DNA of 64,000 nt from DSWT01 sp035373625. Lineage in GTDB: Bacteria; Chloroflexota; Anaerolineae; B4-G1; SLSP01. The stretch spans positions 189,301 through 253,300 of the forward strand of contig DAOSNS010000002.1 of the NCBI GenBank assembly GCA_035373625.1, given 5' to 3'. A model generated the notes under the pieces. That model saw nothing but the letters and a program-made list of their open reading frames with translations. It made no database searches and was not told where the DNA came from. Made by a program: the position numbers and the translations under genes. Of this stretch, positions 42,743 to 50,321 are shown piece after piece; positions within the stretch are counted from its first letter, which is position 1; every line of letters begins with the position of its first letter.

Positions 42743-43795
42743 TCAAGCGCTCAGTTGTTCTGCCGGCAATGAGAAATTAACGCGCAATCCCTGACCCGGG
42801 GCACTGGAGAAGGTGATCTTTCCTCCCAACATCTCGATGCGTTCACGAAGTGTGGGCAGGTTCAGGCGCAGCGCATCGGGTGTGGACAGGTTCTCATCGA
42901 GTTCAAAGCCGGTGCCATTGTCCTCAATGGTGACGGTAACCTGATCTTCTCCGATGTCGAGGACGATATTGATGTTGCTCGCCTGGTCTTGATCCCGCCC
43001 CAAATGGATGAGCGTCTGGATGACCCGGAAGATGGTCACCTCTTTGTGTTGGGCGAGGCGGCGCTCCTTGCCGCTAATGTGTAGGGTCAGTCCGGTAAAG
43101 CCACTGTCACTAAGACCCTCGACATAACGGCGGATGGTGGGAGCCAATCCCAAATCGTCCAGCATCATCGGGCGGAGATCAAAAATGAAGCCTTTTACGG
43201 CTTTGAACGCACTGACGACGTTCTTTTTCAATTCCGCGAGTTCAGTCTTGGCGCGTGCTGAGTCCCGGTCAAAGAGGCGTTCACAGATTTCGGCCTGGAG
43301 CACCAGGTTGGTGAGTGCCTGCGCCGGCCCATCGTGCATTTGACGGGAGAGGCGCAGGCGTTCTTGCTCCTGGGCTTCGATGATGCTGATGACCATTGCC
43401 TGCGGTGTGTCGAATTTCTCATGTTTTGTCTCTTGCGAAACATCCAGGTCGCCGGGGCCGGCATGTTCCAGAATGGCTTGATAAAGTTGATCAAGGCGCG
43501 TCAGGTTCTTCTGGTCGCTTTGAAGTTTCTCGAGCTGCCCGCGCATCGTGAAAAGTCGCCGCTGATTATCAATCAAGGAGTCATAGGCCGCTTTGATGTC
43601 CTCTCGCGGCATGGTATCGAATGAAGCTTCGATCTGCCGCGCCCGCGCCACGGCCCGTGAGTTGGTTTGCATAAACCGGTCAACTTCCACAGATGTTTGT
43701 TGGATCAGCATGTCTACTTCTTTGAGTTCCTTTTTGACCTGTTCACTTCCTCGACGGCAACTCTCCAAAAATTGTTCCCAGGTGTCCTCAGTCAT
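42743..43795 (-). CDS. DegS/NarX-type sensor histidine kinase
   Basis: Cytoplasmic sensor kinase of the HisKA_3 class. The 350-residue protein has an N-terminal coiled coil (about 15-105, as in DegS), a linker, and the dimerisation/phospho-acceptor helix RLSRQMHDGPAQAL with H154, followed by an HATPase domain with EDNGTGF and LPTLRERIEMLGG. There is no membrane segment. The matching NarL/DegU-type regulator is the next gene upstream on the same strand (gap about 90 bases), so the two form a two-component pair. Signal unknown. Confidence 0.9.
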   Translation of the reverse strand: MTEDTWEQFLESCRRGSEQVKKELKEVDMLIQQTSVEVDRFMQTNSRAVARARQIEASFDTMPREDIKAAYDSLIDNQRRLFTMRGQLEKLQSDQKNLTRLDQLYQAILEHAGPGDLDVSQETKHEKFDTPQAMVISIIEAQEQERLRLSRQMHDGPAQALTNLVLQAEICERLFDRDSARAKTELAELKKNVVSAFKAVKGFIFDLRPMMLDDLGLAPTIRRYVEGLSDSGFTGLTLHISGKERRLAQHKEVTIFRVIQTLIHLGRDQDQASNINIVLDIGEDQVTVTIEDNGTGFELDENLSTPDALRLNLPTLRERIEMLGGKITFSSAPGQGLRVNFSLPAEQLSA

Positions 43796-43888
43796 GGTAC
43801 CTCCGCATTAAAAGCCTGTTGATAAAATTTTTATCCACCTACCGGTGAATTCCTCTGAAGAAGCCCGCAATCGCCAATCTAAAATTGT

Positions 43889-44602
43889 TCACGCTTCGTC
43901 TGCGTGCTGCGGCAAGCGGACCCAACCATGCCGCAACGCATAGATGGCTGCCTGGGTGCGATCCGCAAGGTTCAATTTAGACAGAATGGAAGTGACATGA
44001 TTTTTGACGGTCTGCTGGCTGATCCCCAGGCGAAAGGCAATTTCTTTGTTGCTCAACCCTTCGATAATCAATTCCAGAATTTCCATCTCGCGGTCGGTCA
44101 AAGGGGAGAAGGTTGTGTCCTCGGGTTTGAGGCCGTAGCGGCGATAGAGTTCGAGCAACCACTGTTCGGCCTGCTCGGGCGTCATCGTTTTGCCGTAGAT
44201 CACATAATACCCCTTCGCCACGGTTCGAACGGTATCCAGCAGATGGTTAGGCTCCACGTCTTTGGCGAAGTAAGCCGAGGCCCCGATGCGGATGGCGTGG
44301 TAAATTTGTTCCTCATCGTCGTAGGCGGTAAGAATAATGACATTGACGTTTGGGTACAGGCTTTTCAGTTTCTGGGTGACCTGAAGACCGTTCATAGCCG
44401 GCAGATTCACATCCATCAACACAACATCTGGCTGGACTTGGGACAACAAATCCAACGCTTCCTGTCCGTCGCCACTCTCGGCAATCACTTCGATGTCAGG
44501 TTCTTTGGCCAGAACATCGCGCACGCCCTGACGAAAAAAAGGATGGTCATCCACAACCGCCACTTTTATCGGAACGGCCTGACTTTCGGATTGCATTGAC
44601 AT
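43889..44602 (-). CDS. NarL/DegU-type response regulator
   Basis: DNA-binding partner of the DegS-like kinase. The 237-residue protein has a receiver with D18/D19, phospho-acceptor D64 (VLMDVNLP) and K114, an insertion near 135-165, and a C-terminal LuxR-type helix-turn-helix (LTDREMEILELIIEGLSNKE, then GISQQTVKNHV). ATG 44602 is preferred, with AAAGGA 8 bases upstream; a longer start at 44650 would extend into the gap after the FAD oxidoreductase gene. Targets unknown. Confidence 0.92.
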   Translation of the reverse strand: MSMQSESQAVPIKVAVVDDHPFFRQGVRDVLAKEPDIEVIAESGDGQEALDLLSQVQPDVVLMDVNLPAMNGLQVTQKLKSLYPNVNVIILTAYDDEEQIYHAIRIGASAYFAKDVEPNHLLDTVRTVAKGYYVIYGKTMTPEQAEQWLLELYRRYGLKPEDTTFSPLTDREMEILELIIEGLSNKEIAFRLGISQQTVKNHVTSILSKLNLADRTQAAIYALRHGWVRLPQHADEA

Positions 44603-44653
44603 CGAATTTGTCCTTTCTTGCGTTTTCTGCGTTGAATGATCTGACAGCATATC

Positions 44654-45730
44654 TTAAGGAGCCAACAAACGCTCGATTCCGAGCCAACCCACTTCTTCGC
44701 CATGCATCAGCAAACCGATCAGGCGGTCCACGGCGACGCAGACCCAACTCAATCCCCACGGTCCCAGGCCGTTGACAGTGTATACATTCGGCATATCCGG
44801 CAGCTGTCCCACCACGGGGAAGCCATCGGTGCTTTGGGCCACCCACCATGACCGACGTCCGATAACGGAAGCATTGGGACAGAGCTGTTGGGCGATGTCG
44901 GTCAGGGGTGCCAGCACATCTTGTTGCGCGCCGGTCCAGCCGGCCATGCGCCAATCGTTGCCACGCGCCTGAATGACTACCTGCCCCTGCCGGATCACTA
45001 AGGGTGTGGGCAACGCGCCGGCATTGCGGAAGTCAACGGCATGCATCGAGGTCGGGTAGAGGATGCTCCCTAGCGCACGATTCAGGCGGATAGCGTGTGC
45101 CCCGTTGGTCAGGATGACGCTTCGGGTGAGGAGGTAGTGCTTGTGTCCCCACACGCTCAGGATGGGGGGGGCTGATGGCGAGTCGGCATGGCGACGAATG
45201 GCCTGTACTTCGGCTTCGTACTCGACGGTGATGTTGGCATGATCGAGCAGTGCGGCGATCAGTGCCGGTGGGTCGAACGCCAGGTCATCGGCGGTACGCA
45301 GGCCGACAATGTAACCATAATCCATCGCATCATCTATCTCTGCTGCGTACAAGTCCTGCCGCAACAACGCCGCCGACTCTTGCAATAATCCGGCTTCAGT
45401 GTCGTCATCGGTCACGCGGAAACTGCCGACATGGGTGGCCTCCTGGTGCAGTTTGTGCAGGATGCCGGTCAGCAGGTCGAGATTTTGCCGCGTGAGTTCC
45501 CACACGTGCCGTCCCTTGTCGGTGCCGAGGCGCGCTTGCAGGCTCACATAAGGTATCGGTGTGCCCAGAAGCGCCAGGCCCGTCCCCCTGCCGGCGGTGC
45601 CGCCGGGCGACTCGGTGGCTTCGAGAACGACGACATTCATAGCTGCCTCGGCGAGATGGTGGGCAACCAATGCGCCGGTTAGCCCTGCGCCGATGACGAC
45701 GGTATCGTAAATCTCTGGCGTTGTTGACAT
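44654..45730 (-). CDS. FAD-dependent oxidoreductase of the DAO family
   Basis: A 358-residue flavoprotein with an N-terminal dinucleotide-binding motif VVIGAGLTGALVAHHL, an ERR-like FAD contact region (VVLEATESPGGTAGRGTG) and a C-terminal VNGLGPWGLSWVCVAVDRL that closes the FAD site. It would oxidise an amine such as an amino acid or glycine derivative; the substrate cannot be told. ATG 45730 has AAGGAGA 3-9 bases upstream and is preferred to 45778. Same strand as the two-component pair, with a 51-base gap. Confidence 0.85.
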   Translation of the reverse strand: MSTTPEIYDTVVIGAGLTGALVAHHLAEAAMNVVVLEATESPGGTAGRGTGLALLGTPIPYVSLQARLGTDKGRHVWELTRQNLDLLTGILHKLHQEATHVGSFRVTDDDTEAGLLQESAALLRQDLYAAEIDDAMDYGYIVGLRTADDLAFDPPALIAALLDHANITVEYEAEVQAIRRHADSPSAPPILSVWGHKHYLLTRSVILTNGAHAIRLNRALGSILYPTSMHAVDFRNAGALPTPLVIRQGQVVIQARGNDWRMAGWTGAQQDVLAPLTDIAQQLCPNASVIGRRSWWVAQSTDGFPVVGQLPDMPNVYTVNGLGPWGLSWVCVAVDRLIGLLMHGEEVGWLGIERLLAP

Positions 45731-45793
45731 GGCTCTCCTTGAAAAATCGGTTGAAAAGTTCGTTTGATCCGTTGACAAATTTTCAGCCTCGTA

Positions 45794-46732
45794 CTAGCGT
45801 GGAGGGATGGCGATCAGTTCGGCCTGATCAAAAAACGCCGCATTGTTGATGTGCGGATAAGTAGGTTCGGCATAGAAACAGACGGTCACGCGGCCCAACG
45901 GTGCGGTCGGAACCTCGGCTGTGGACGCGGGTGTCTCCCGTTCCCGTGGGTCTGGCGTCGCGGTGGGGGTCACCGTAACCGGAGGGGCTGCCACAACGAC
46001 TTTAGGTGAGACCAACGTGACGATGCCGCTGTCCTGGTTGATCTGCTGGGGATCGCCCCATTTGGCGTTATCACAATGGGGTTGACCGGTGGGGTCAATG
46101 CCGGCTTTGACGATGAGCCGATCGAGGGAAGAGAAAGCCTGGGCCTTGATGCTAAATTGCACGGTGCTGCCAACGGTCACGGTCACCGTCTGGTAGACCC
46201 AGGTGCGGAACTTAAGCCAGCGGATTGTTTCGACCTTCAAGGTGGCGCCGTGGATTTGGCGCACCGGATCATCGGCGGCGGTAAAGACCGGTTCCGCGAA
46301 TGAGTTCTGTGGATCGAAATCCCCTCCTTTGTAATTGACATAGGCATACCAGGTCCAGCCGGGGATGCGGTTGGGGAGTACATAATCGAATTCTGCCCCT
46401 TCGAGGGGGATCGGTCCGGCCACAAGTTTGGGCGTGGGTGTGGCGGTGGGCGTGGGTGTGTCGGTAGGAATTGGCGTGGGAGTCATCGTGGGCGTTGCCG
46501 TGTTGGTGGGACGTGGTAACGGCGTCGGACGGTCTGTCGGCGGCACAGTTGGAGTCCAGGTGGGCGGGATGATGAGCGCCAGGGGGGTCTCTGTGGGGGG
46601 GGAGGGCGACGGTTCAGGCAGCGGCTCACGCATGGCGCTGATAACGATACTCGCCAGCCCTCCAATCACGGCGAAATCCAGAATACCCAGGATAATCAAG
46701 ACAATTTTCTGACCCCGACTTAATGCTCTCAT
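45794..46732 (-). CDS. Membrane-anchored protein with Thr/Pro-rich stalk, unknown function
   Basis: A 312-residue protein: an N-terminal membrane anchor (about 9-33), a long Thr/Pro stalk (about 38-100, repeated TPTPT units), and an outer beta-rich domain (about 105-310) with TWYAYVNYKGGDFDP and CFYAEPTYPHINNAAFFDQAEL. The outer domain resembles a carbohydrate-binding jelly roll in strand pattern, but I do not recognise a family. It is likely displayed at the cell surface. It has its own promoter. The Thr/Pro stretch is typical of exported proteins in this lineage. Confidence 0.7.
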   Translation of the reverse strand: MRALSRGQKIVLIILGILDFAVIGGLASIVISAMREPLPEPSPSPPTETPLALIIPPTWTPTVPPTDRPTPLPRPTNTATPTMTPTPIPTDTPTPTATPTPKLVAGPIPLEGAEFDYVLPNRIPGWTWYAYVNYKGGDFDPQNSFAEPVFTAADDPVRQIHGATLKVETIRWLKFRTWVYQTVTVTVGSTVQFSIKAQAFSSLDRLIVKAGIDPTGQPHCDNAKWGDPQQINQDSGIVTLVSPKVVVAAPPVTVTPTATPDPRERETPASTAEVPTAPLGRVTVCFYAEPTYPHINNAAFFDQAELIAIPPR

Positions 46733-46763
46733 CAGGTTTTCCTCTTTTGTTTTATCTATGTTA

Positions 46764-46791
46764 ATGATACTCCAACGTACAATTGTGACAA
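46764..46791 (-). promoter_or_regulatory. Promoter of the Thr/Pro-stalk protein gene
   Basis: Minus strand: TTGTCA (46786-46791), 16-base spacer, TATCAT (46764-46769), about 30 bases before the start at 46732. Confidence 0.55.
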
Positions 46792-46833
46792 GCGCAAGGA
46801 GAATGAAGAATGAAGAATGGAGAATGGGTGAGC

Positions 46834-46861
46834 TTGCTCAGGCTTGTGTCTGAATTATAAT
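46834..46861 (+). promoter_or_regulatory. Promoter for the 46932 gene and probably gerW-like/pgeF
   Basis: TTGCTC (46834-46839), 16-base spacer, perfect TATAAT (46856-46861), about 70 bases before the start at 46932. It is back-to-back with the minus-strand promoter at 46764-46791, separated by a GAATGAAGAATG-type repeat tract (46800-46829). Confidence 0.55.
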
Positions 46862-46931
46862 GCAGGAAGTGACATCATGGTCTGACATGTCAACGTTCTG
46901 ACATTCAAACGGTTTTTCGGGGAGGTGGAAG

Positions 46932-47243
46932 ATGAAGTTACCAACGCAGCGCATACGCCTGGTTGCCGGGACACCCATTGTAGTCGGGGAACGGCGTCTT
47001 TTGCCCTCGGTGCTGGTCACGACGTTGGAAGGCGGAAACGTCCCGGCGGGTCTTTTCCGTTCGATCAAGCTGCGTCCGGTCTCCGTTGTTGAAGAAGGAC
47101 CGGAAGGGGCACGGTGGCTGGAGATTCCCAATGCCACCATCAACACGTTGAGCGTCATGGCGGCCATCGGTGCGGGCATCGCGGCGCTCGGCGTGTTGCT
47201 CATCGCGCTGATTGTGACGACTTCCAGGAGAACCCCCCATTAA
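46932..47243 (+). CDS. Small single-helix membrane protein, unknown function
   Basis: A 103-residue protein with a soluble N-terminal part (about 1-68, beta-rich, containing LPSVLVTTLEGGNVPAG) and one membrane helix at about 72-97 (LSVMAAIGAGIAALGVLLIA). GGGGAGG precedes the ATG by 7 bases. The next gene is a GerW-family membrane protein 135 bases downstream in the same direction; the pair may act together. No family recognised. Confidence 0.65.
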   Translation: MKLPTQRIRLVAGTPIVVGERRLLPSVLVTTLEGGNVPAGLFRSIKLRPVSVVEEGPEGARWLEIPNATINTLSVMAAIGAGIAALGVLLIALIVTTSRRTPH

Positions 47244-47378
47244 CTTGCGGTTTAGGGATATTTTTGTCAACGGATTGGGCTGATTTTAACTTGTATTTTA
47301 GGGATGGAATCTGGAAGTAAGGGTTGAGCAGTATTCTGATCCCTAATCTCTAATCACCATTTTCGAGGGAGACAGACA

Positions 47379-47834
47379 ATGGATGAGATCAAAGCGATGT
47401 TGGAGAAAATCGAGGCGATGGTGGATGACATCAACGTGGACGCGGTCTTCGGCAAACCGGAGACGGTGGGGGAGCGGGTGCTGATTCCCGTTGCGGAGAT
47501 TAGCTATGGTTTTGGCGCCGGGTTCGGCGGGGGGCCGGCTTGTTGTTGTGATGAGTGTTGTGGCGAGAATACGGGTGGAGAATGTGCTTGCCATGAAGCC
47601 GATGAAGCCCATCCCTGCTGCCAGGATGAAACCGGTGTTGCGGGCGGTGGTGGCGCCGGCGGACGGGCGCGCCCGATTGCTTACATCGAAGTCGGCCCGG
47701 ATGGCACAAAGGTCGAGCCAATCGTGGACGAGCAGAAGATTGCTCTTGGGGGGATGTTGCTCGGCGCGTGGGTCATTGCCTGGGTCGCCCTGGTGCTCAA
47801 AACCTTGTTCCGGGCACTGACGCCCCGCGATTGA
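47379..47834 (+). CDS. GerW (YtfJ)-family protein with a cysteine-rich insert
   Basis: A 151-residue protein whose N terminus (MLEKIEAMVDDINVDAVFGKP, VLIPVAEISYGFGAGFG) and C-terminal half (PIAYIEVGPDGTKVEPI, then a membrane helix near 124-143) fit the GerW/YtfJ family, named from spore-forming Firmicutes but widespread elsewhere. The glycine-rich loop is interrupted by an insert at 53-85 with nine Cys (55-57, 60, 61, 69, 71, 80, 81) and two His, which looks like a metal-binding site. Function outside spores is unknown. Its stop overlaps the start of pgeF (TGATG). Confidence 0.82.
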   Translation: MDEIKAMLEKIEAMVDDINVDAVFGKPETVGERVLIPVAEISYGFGAGFGGGPACCCDECCGENTGGECACHEADEAHPCCQDETGVAGGGGAGGRARPIAYIEVGPDGTKVEPIVDEQKIALGGMLLGAWVIAWVALVLKTLFRALTPRD

Positions 47835-48604
47835 TGCGACGGGTAGAGCAAAACGGCCTGGTCTGGTATACTTTTGACGGACCGGGCTTTGATTTTCCCC
47901 ATGCCTGTTTCACACGCCGGGGCGGGGTGAGTGCCGCGCCGTGGGCGGCGTTGAACCTGGGGCATACGGTTGGTGACGACCTCGCTGCCGTCGAGGAAAA
48001 CCATCGCCGTGTTTGTGAGGCTTTCGGCATCACGCGCACGCAAATCGTGAGTCCACATCAAGTGCATGGCTGTAACGTGGTGCGCGTTGGCGTGGAAGAT
48101 GGGGGGTGCGTGATCCCGGCAACCGACGCGCTGATCACCGATGCGCCGGGGGTGGCGCTGCTGCTGCGTTTCGCCGACTGCACGCCGATCCTGTTCTACG
48201 ACCCGGCACAGCGGGCGTTGGGGTTAGCGCATGCCGGCTGGCGTGGCATAGCGGCGGGTGTCGTCCCGGCGACGGTCGCGGCGATGCAGGCCGCTTTTGG
48301 CACGCGCCCGGCCGATGTGTGGGCCGGCATTGGCCCGACCATCGGCCCGCAGCATTACAGCGTTGGCGTGGAAGTGGTGCAGGCGATTCAGGCGGCATTG
48401 CCGGCGGGTGCCGGGGTGGCGGAACAGCGTGATGGACGCTGGTATCTGGATTTGGCGGGCGCCGTGACGGCGCAATTGCGGGCTGTGGGTGTGGTGCAGA
48501 TCGTCAATTCCGGCCTGTGCACGGCTGGTCGGGTGGATGAGTGGTATTCGCATCGCGCCGAAAACGGACGCACGGGACGTTTTGGCGTGCTGGCGATGTT
48601 GTGA
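47834..48604 (+). CDS. pgeF: YfiH/LACC1-family multicopper-like purine/peptidoglycan enzyme (PgeF)
   Basis: A 256-residue enzyme of the YfiH (polyphenol oxidase, DUF152) family. Members act on purine nucleosides, and the E. coli protein removes wrongly placed residues from peptidoglycan precursors. The catalytic triad positions H78 (SPHQVHG), C116 (RFADCTPI) and H133 (LAHAGWRG) are all present, along with AGIGPTIGPQHYSV. The ATG overlaps the previous stop, so a longer start at 47768 is less likely. Followed by a strong bidirectional terminator. Confidence 0.92.
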   Translation: MRRVEQNGLVWYTFDGPGFDFPHACFTRRGGVSAAPWAALNLGHTVGDDLAAVEENHRRVCEAFGITRTQIVSPHQVHGCNVVRVGVEDGGCVIPATDALITDAPGVALLLRFADCTPILFYDPAQRALGLAHAGWRGIAAGVVPATVAAMQAAFGTRPADVWAGIGPTIGPQHYSVGVEVVQAIQAALPAGAGVAEQRDGRWYLDLAGAVTAQLRAVGVVQIVNSGLCTAGRVDEWYSHRAENGRTGRFGVLAML

Positions 48605-48613
48605 GCGGCACAC

Positions 48614-48657
48614 AAAAGAGCCTGGCGAAGTTCAAACCTCTCGCCAGGCTCTTTTTT
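48614..48657. terminator. Bidirectional rho-independent terminator
   Basis: AAAAGAGCCTGGCGA (48614-48628) pairs with TCGCCAGGCTCTTTT (48641-48655), with T run to the right and A run to the left. It serves pgeF (plus) and the DnaJ-domain gene (minus, stop at 48661). Confidence 0.9.
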
Positions 48658-48660
48658 ATC

Positions 48661-50301
48661 CTACTCTAATCCCTCAATGCGGAAAGTGAACCCCAAAATT
48701 TCCAGCAACACGGAATCCACGCCCGCGGGGCGGACAAACTGCAGCTCGAATTCCTGATAACCATCGGGGGCGATGTTCCACGGCAGCAGCGGCATAGAGG
48801 CTTGCAGGGAACTGGTGCCGCCGCTGTAGGTCAGGTTGATGTTTGCCAGTGTCACAGCCAGCGGCGATTCTCCATCATTGTAGAGGGTGCCGTTGATGAC
48901 GATGACATTGCGGGTGCCATCGGCGAAGACGCTGGAGAGTTCCACATCGGGCTGCGGCGGGCCGGGCAGCGGGGGGGTGTAGGATAGCGAGAAGCGCGTG
49001 CTGTTGGCCGAGGTCGCATCACTGCGGACGATCCACGTGACAGGCGATGGCATAGTGGGAGGAACCTGGTAGCCGGCGCTGCCCATCGCCGTCTCACCGG
49101 CGTTGAGGATCCGATTCAGAGGACCATACTGGCCCCATGTCGTCGCGGCCTCGTTCAGCGTATACCGTTGTCCATTGCTATCTTCAAGGACCATATCGAA
49201 GAATGTGGCATCGCGCGCGACCCCGCTTTCGTTAGTCACCTGGTATTCGATGATGAAGTAAACCGAATCCGCGGTGTTTTTCTGTACTTTTGACTCCAGC
49301 ACCTCAAACTTTAGCCCGTCCACCTTTTGATTTGGGGTGAAAAGGCTCTCTTCCGGCAGATAACGCGCCTGGACGATCAACCGGTTAGTCTGGCTGCTAT
49401 CCAGCATCATCAACGTCAATCCGGGCTTGTTCTGAGCCAGGGGAGACAAATCATCTGCCGCGATCCGCTGCGTCTGGGGCGCTCCGAAGACCAACATGTT
49501 GCCGTTGTCGAGGGTTAGCGTAATACGGTGCGCACTCGTCAGCCCTGCGAGCAACGATTCCGTCGTTGCCATGTAAGGGACACCGATGACGTAATTGATC
49601 ACCGTCCCGTAAATCCATACCGCAATGCCGCGTTGTTCCAGGGGGATGGGCCACCGTCCCTGTTCCGGCATAACCGCGACTACAGGGTAGACCGTCCCGG
49701 CAATGTCGAGTTGATCGGGATGGGCGATGCCCACCGGCACCCCACTTTCTTGAACGACCACGACATCAGCAGGAATAGTCGGCGCAGAGGTAAAGGCCGT
49801 CAGTTTGTTGACGGTTGATGATTCTGCGCCGCCGGTGGCGCGGTTGCGTTGTAACGCGAGCAATTCCCCCACACCTACCGCCACGATGATGAACACGCCG
49901 AGCACGATCAGCAGGATGGCCCACGTGGGCGGTGTGACCCGTTGCGAGCGCGGGCGCGCCTTGGCCGCTGCGATTGTCGGGGATGGCGCGGCGCCGGTCG
50001 GCGCGACATAAGGCGGAACAGGAACCCCCGTCGGCGTCGGAGGCGGTGGGGGAGTGACGGCGGCCTCTGTACCGCCGCTCATCGCCGTGAAATAATCGTA
50101 AGCCTTGCGCTTGTCCGGATTGGCAAGGATTTCGTAAGCCTCATTGACTTCTTTGAAGCGTTCTGCAGCGTCCGGCGAGGTGTTGATGTCGGGATGGTTG
50201 ACCCGGGCCATGTGCCTGAAAGCCGCGCGAATCTGTTCCGGTGTCGCATTTGGCGGGACGCCGAGGATTGCGTAGTAGTCTTTGATCGTTTTCGATGCCA
50301 T
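48661..50301 (-). CDS. DnaJ-domain membrane protein with exported C-terminal domain
   Basis: A 546-residue protein. The J domain (about 7-72) has YYAILGVPPNATPEQIRAAF and the HPD motif at 36-38, so it can stimulate a DnaK ATPase. A Pro-rich segment (about 80-115) is followed by a membrane helix (about 127-150), and the rest is outside, with a DUF4352-like beta domain (TADSVYFIIEYQVTNESG) and a second similar domain. It is not a housekeeping DnaJ, which would have zinc-finger and C-terminal substrate domains. It may couple a cytoplasmic chaperone to a surface protein. Same strand as the PPC protein upstream (gap 20 bases), probably co-transcribed. Confidence 0.85.
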   Translation of the reverse strand: MASKTIKDYYAILGVPPNATPEQIRAAFRHMARVNHPDINTSPDAAERFKEVNEAYEILANPDKRKAYDYFTAMSGGTEAAVTPPPPPTPTGVPVPPYVAPTGAAPSPTIAAAKARPRSQRVTPPTWAILLIVLGVFIIVAVGVGELLALQRNRATGGAESSTVNKLTAFTSAPTIPADVVVVQESGVPVGIAHPDQLDIAGTVYPVVAVMPEQGRWPIPLEQRGIAVWIYGTVINYVIGVPYMATTESLLAGLTSAHRITLTLDNGNMLVFGAPQTQRIAADDLSPLAQNKPGLTLMMLDSSQTNRLIVQARYLPEESLFTPNQKVDGLKFEVLESKVQKNTADSVYFIIEYQVTNESGVARDATFFDMVLEDSNGQRYTLNEAATTWGQYGPLNRILNAGETAMGSAGYQVPPTMPSPVTWIVRSDATSANSTRFSLSYTPPLPGPPQPDVELSSVFADGTRNVIVINGTLYNDGESPLAVTLANINLTYSGGTSSLQASMPLLPWNIAPDGYQEFELQFVRPAGVDSVLLEILGFTFRIEGLE

Positions 50302-50321
50302 AGGATGTCTCGCTTGTCGCG

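Noticed and set aside
43831..43839. A DnaA-box-like TTATCCACC as part of a replication origin
   Set aside because: Only one such site is seen, with no cluster and no dnaA or dnaN nearby.
46428..46712. Plus-strand frame full of Gly-Val repeats opposite the Thr/Pro stalk gene
   Set aside because: It is the complement of the Thr/Pro-coding repeats; a similar mirror frame lies at 51571-51771. Neither has start signals.
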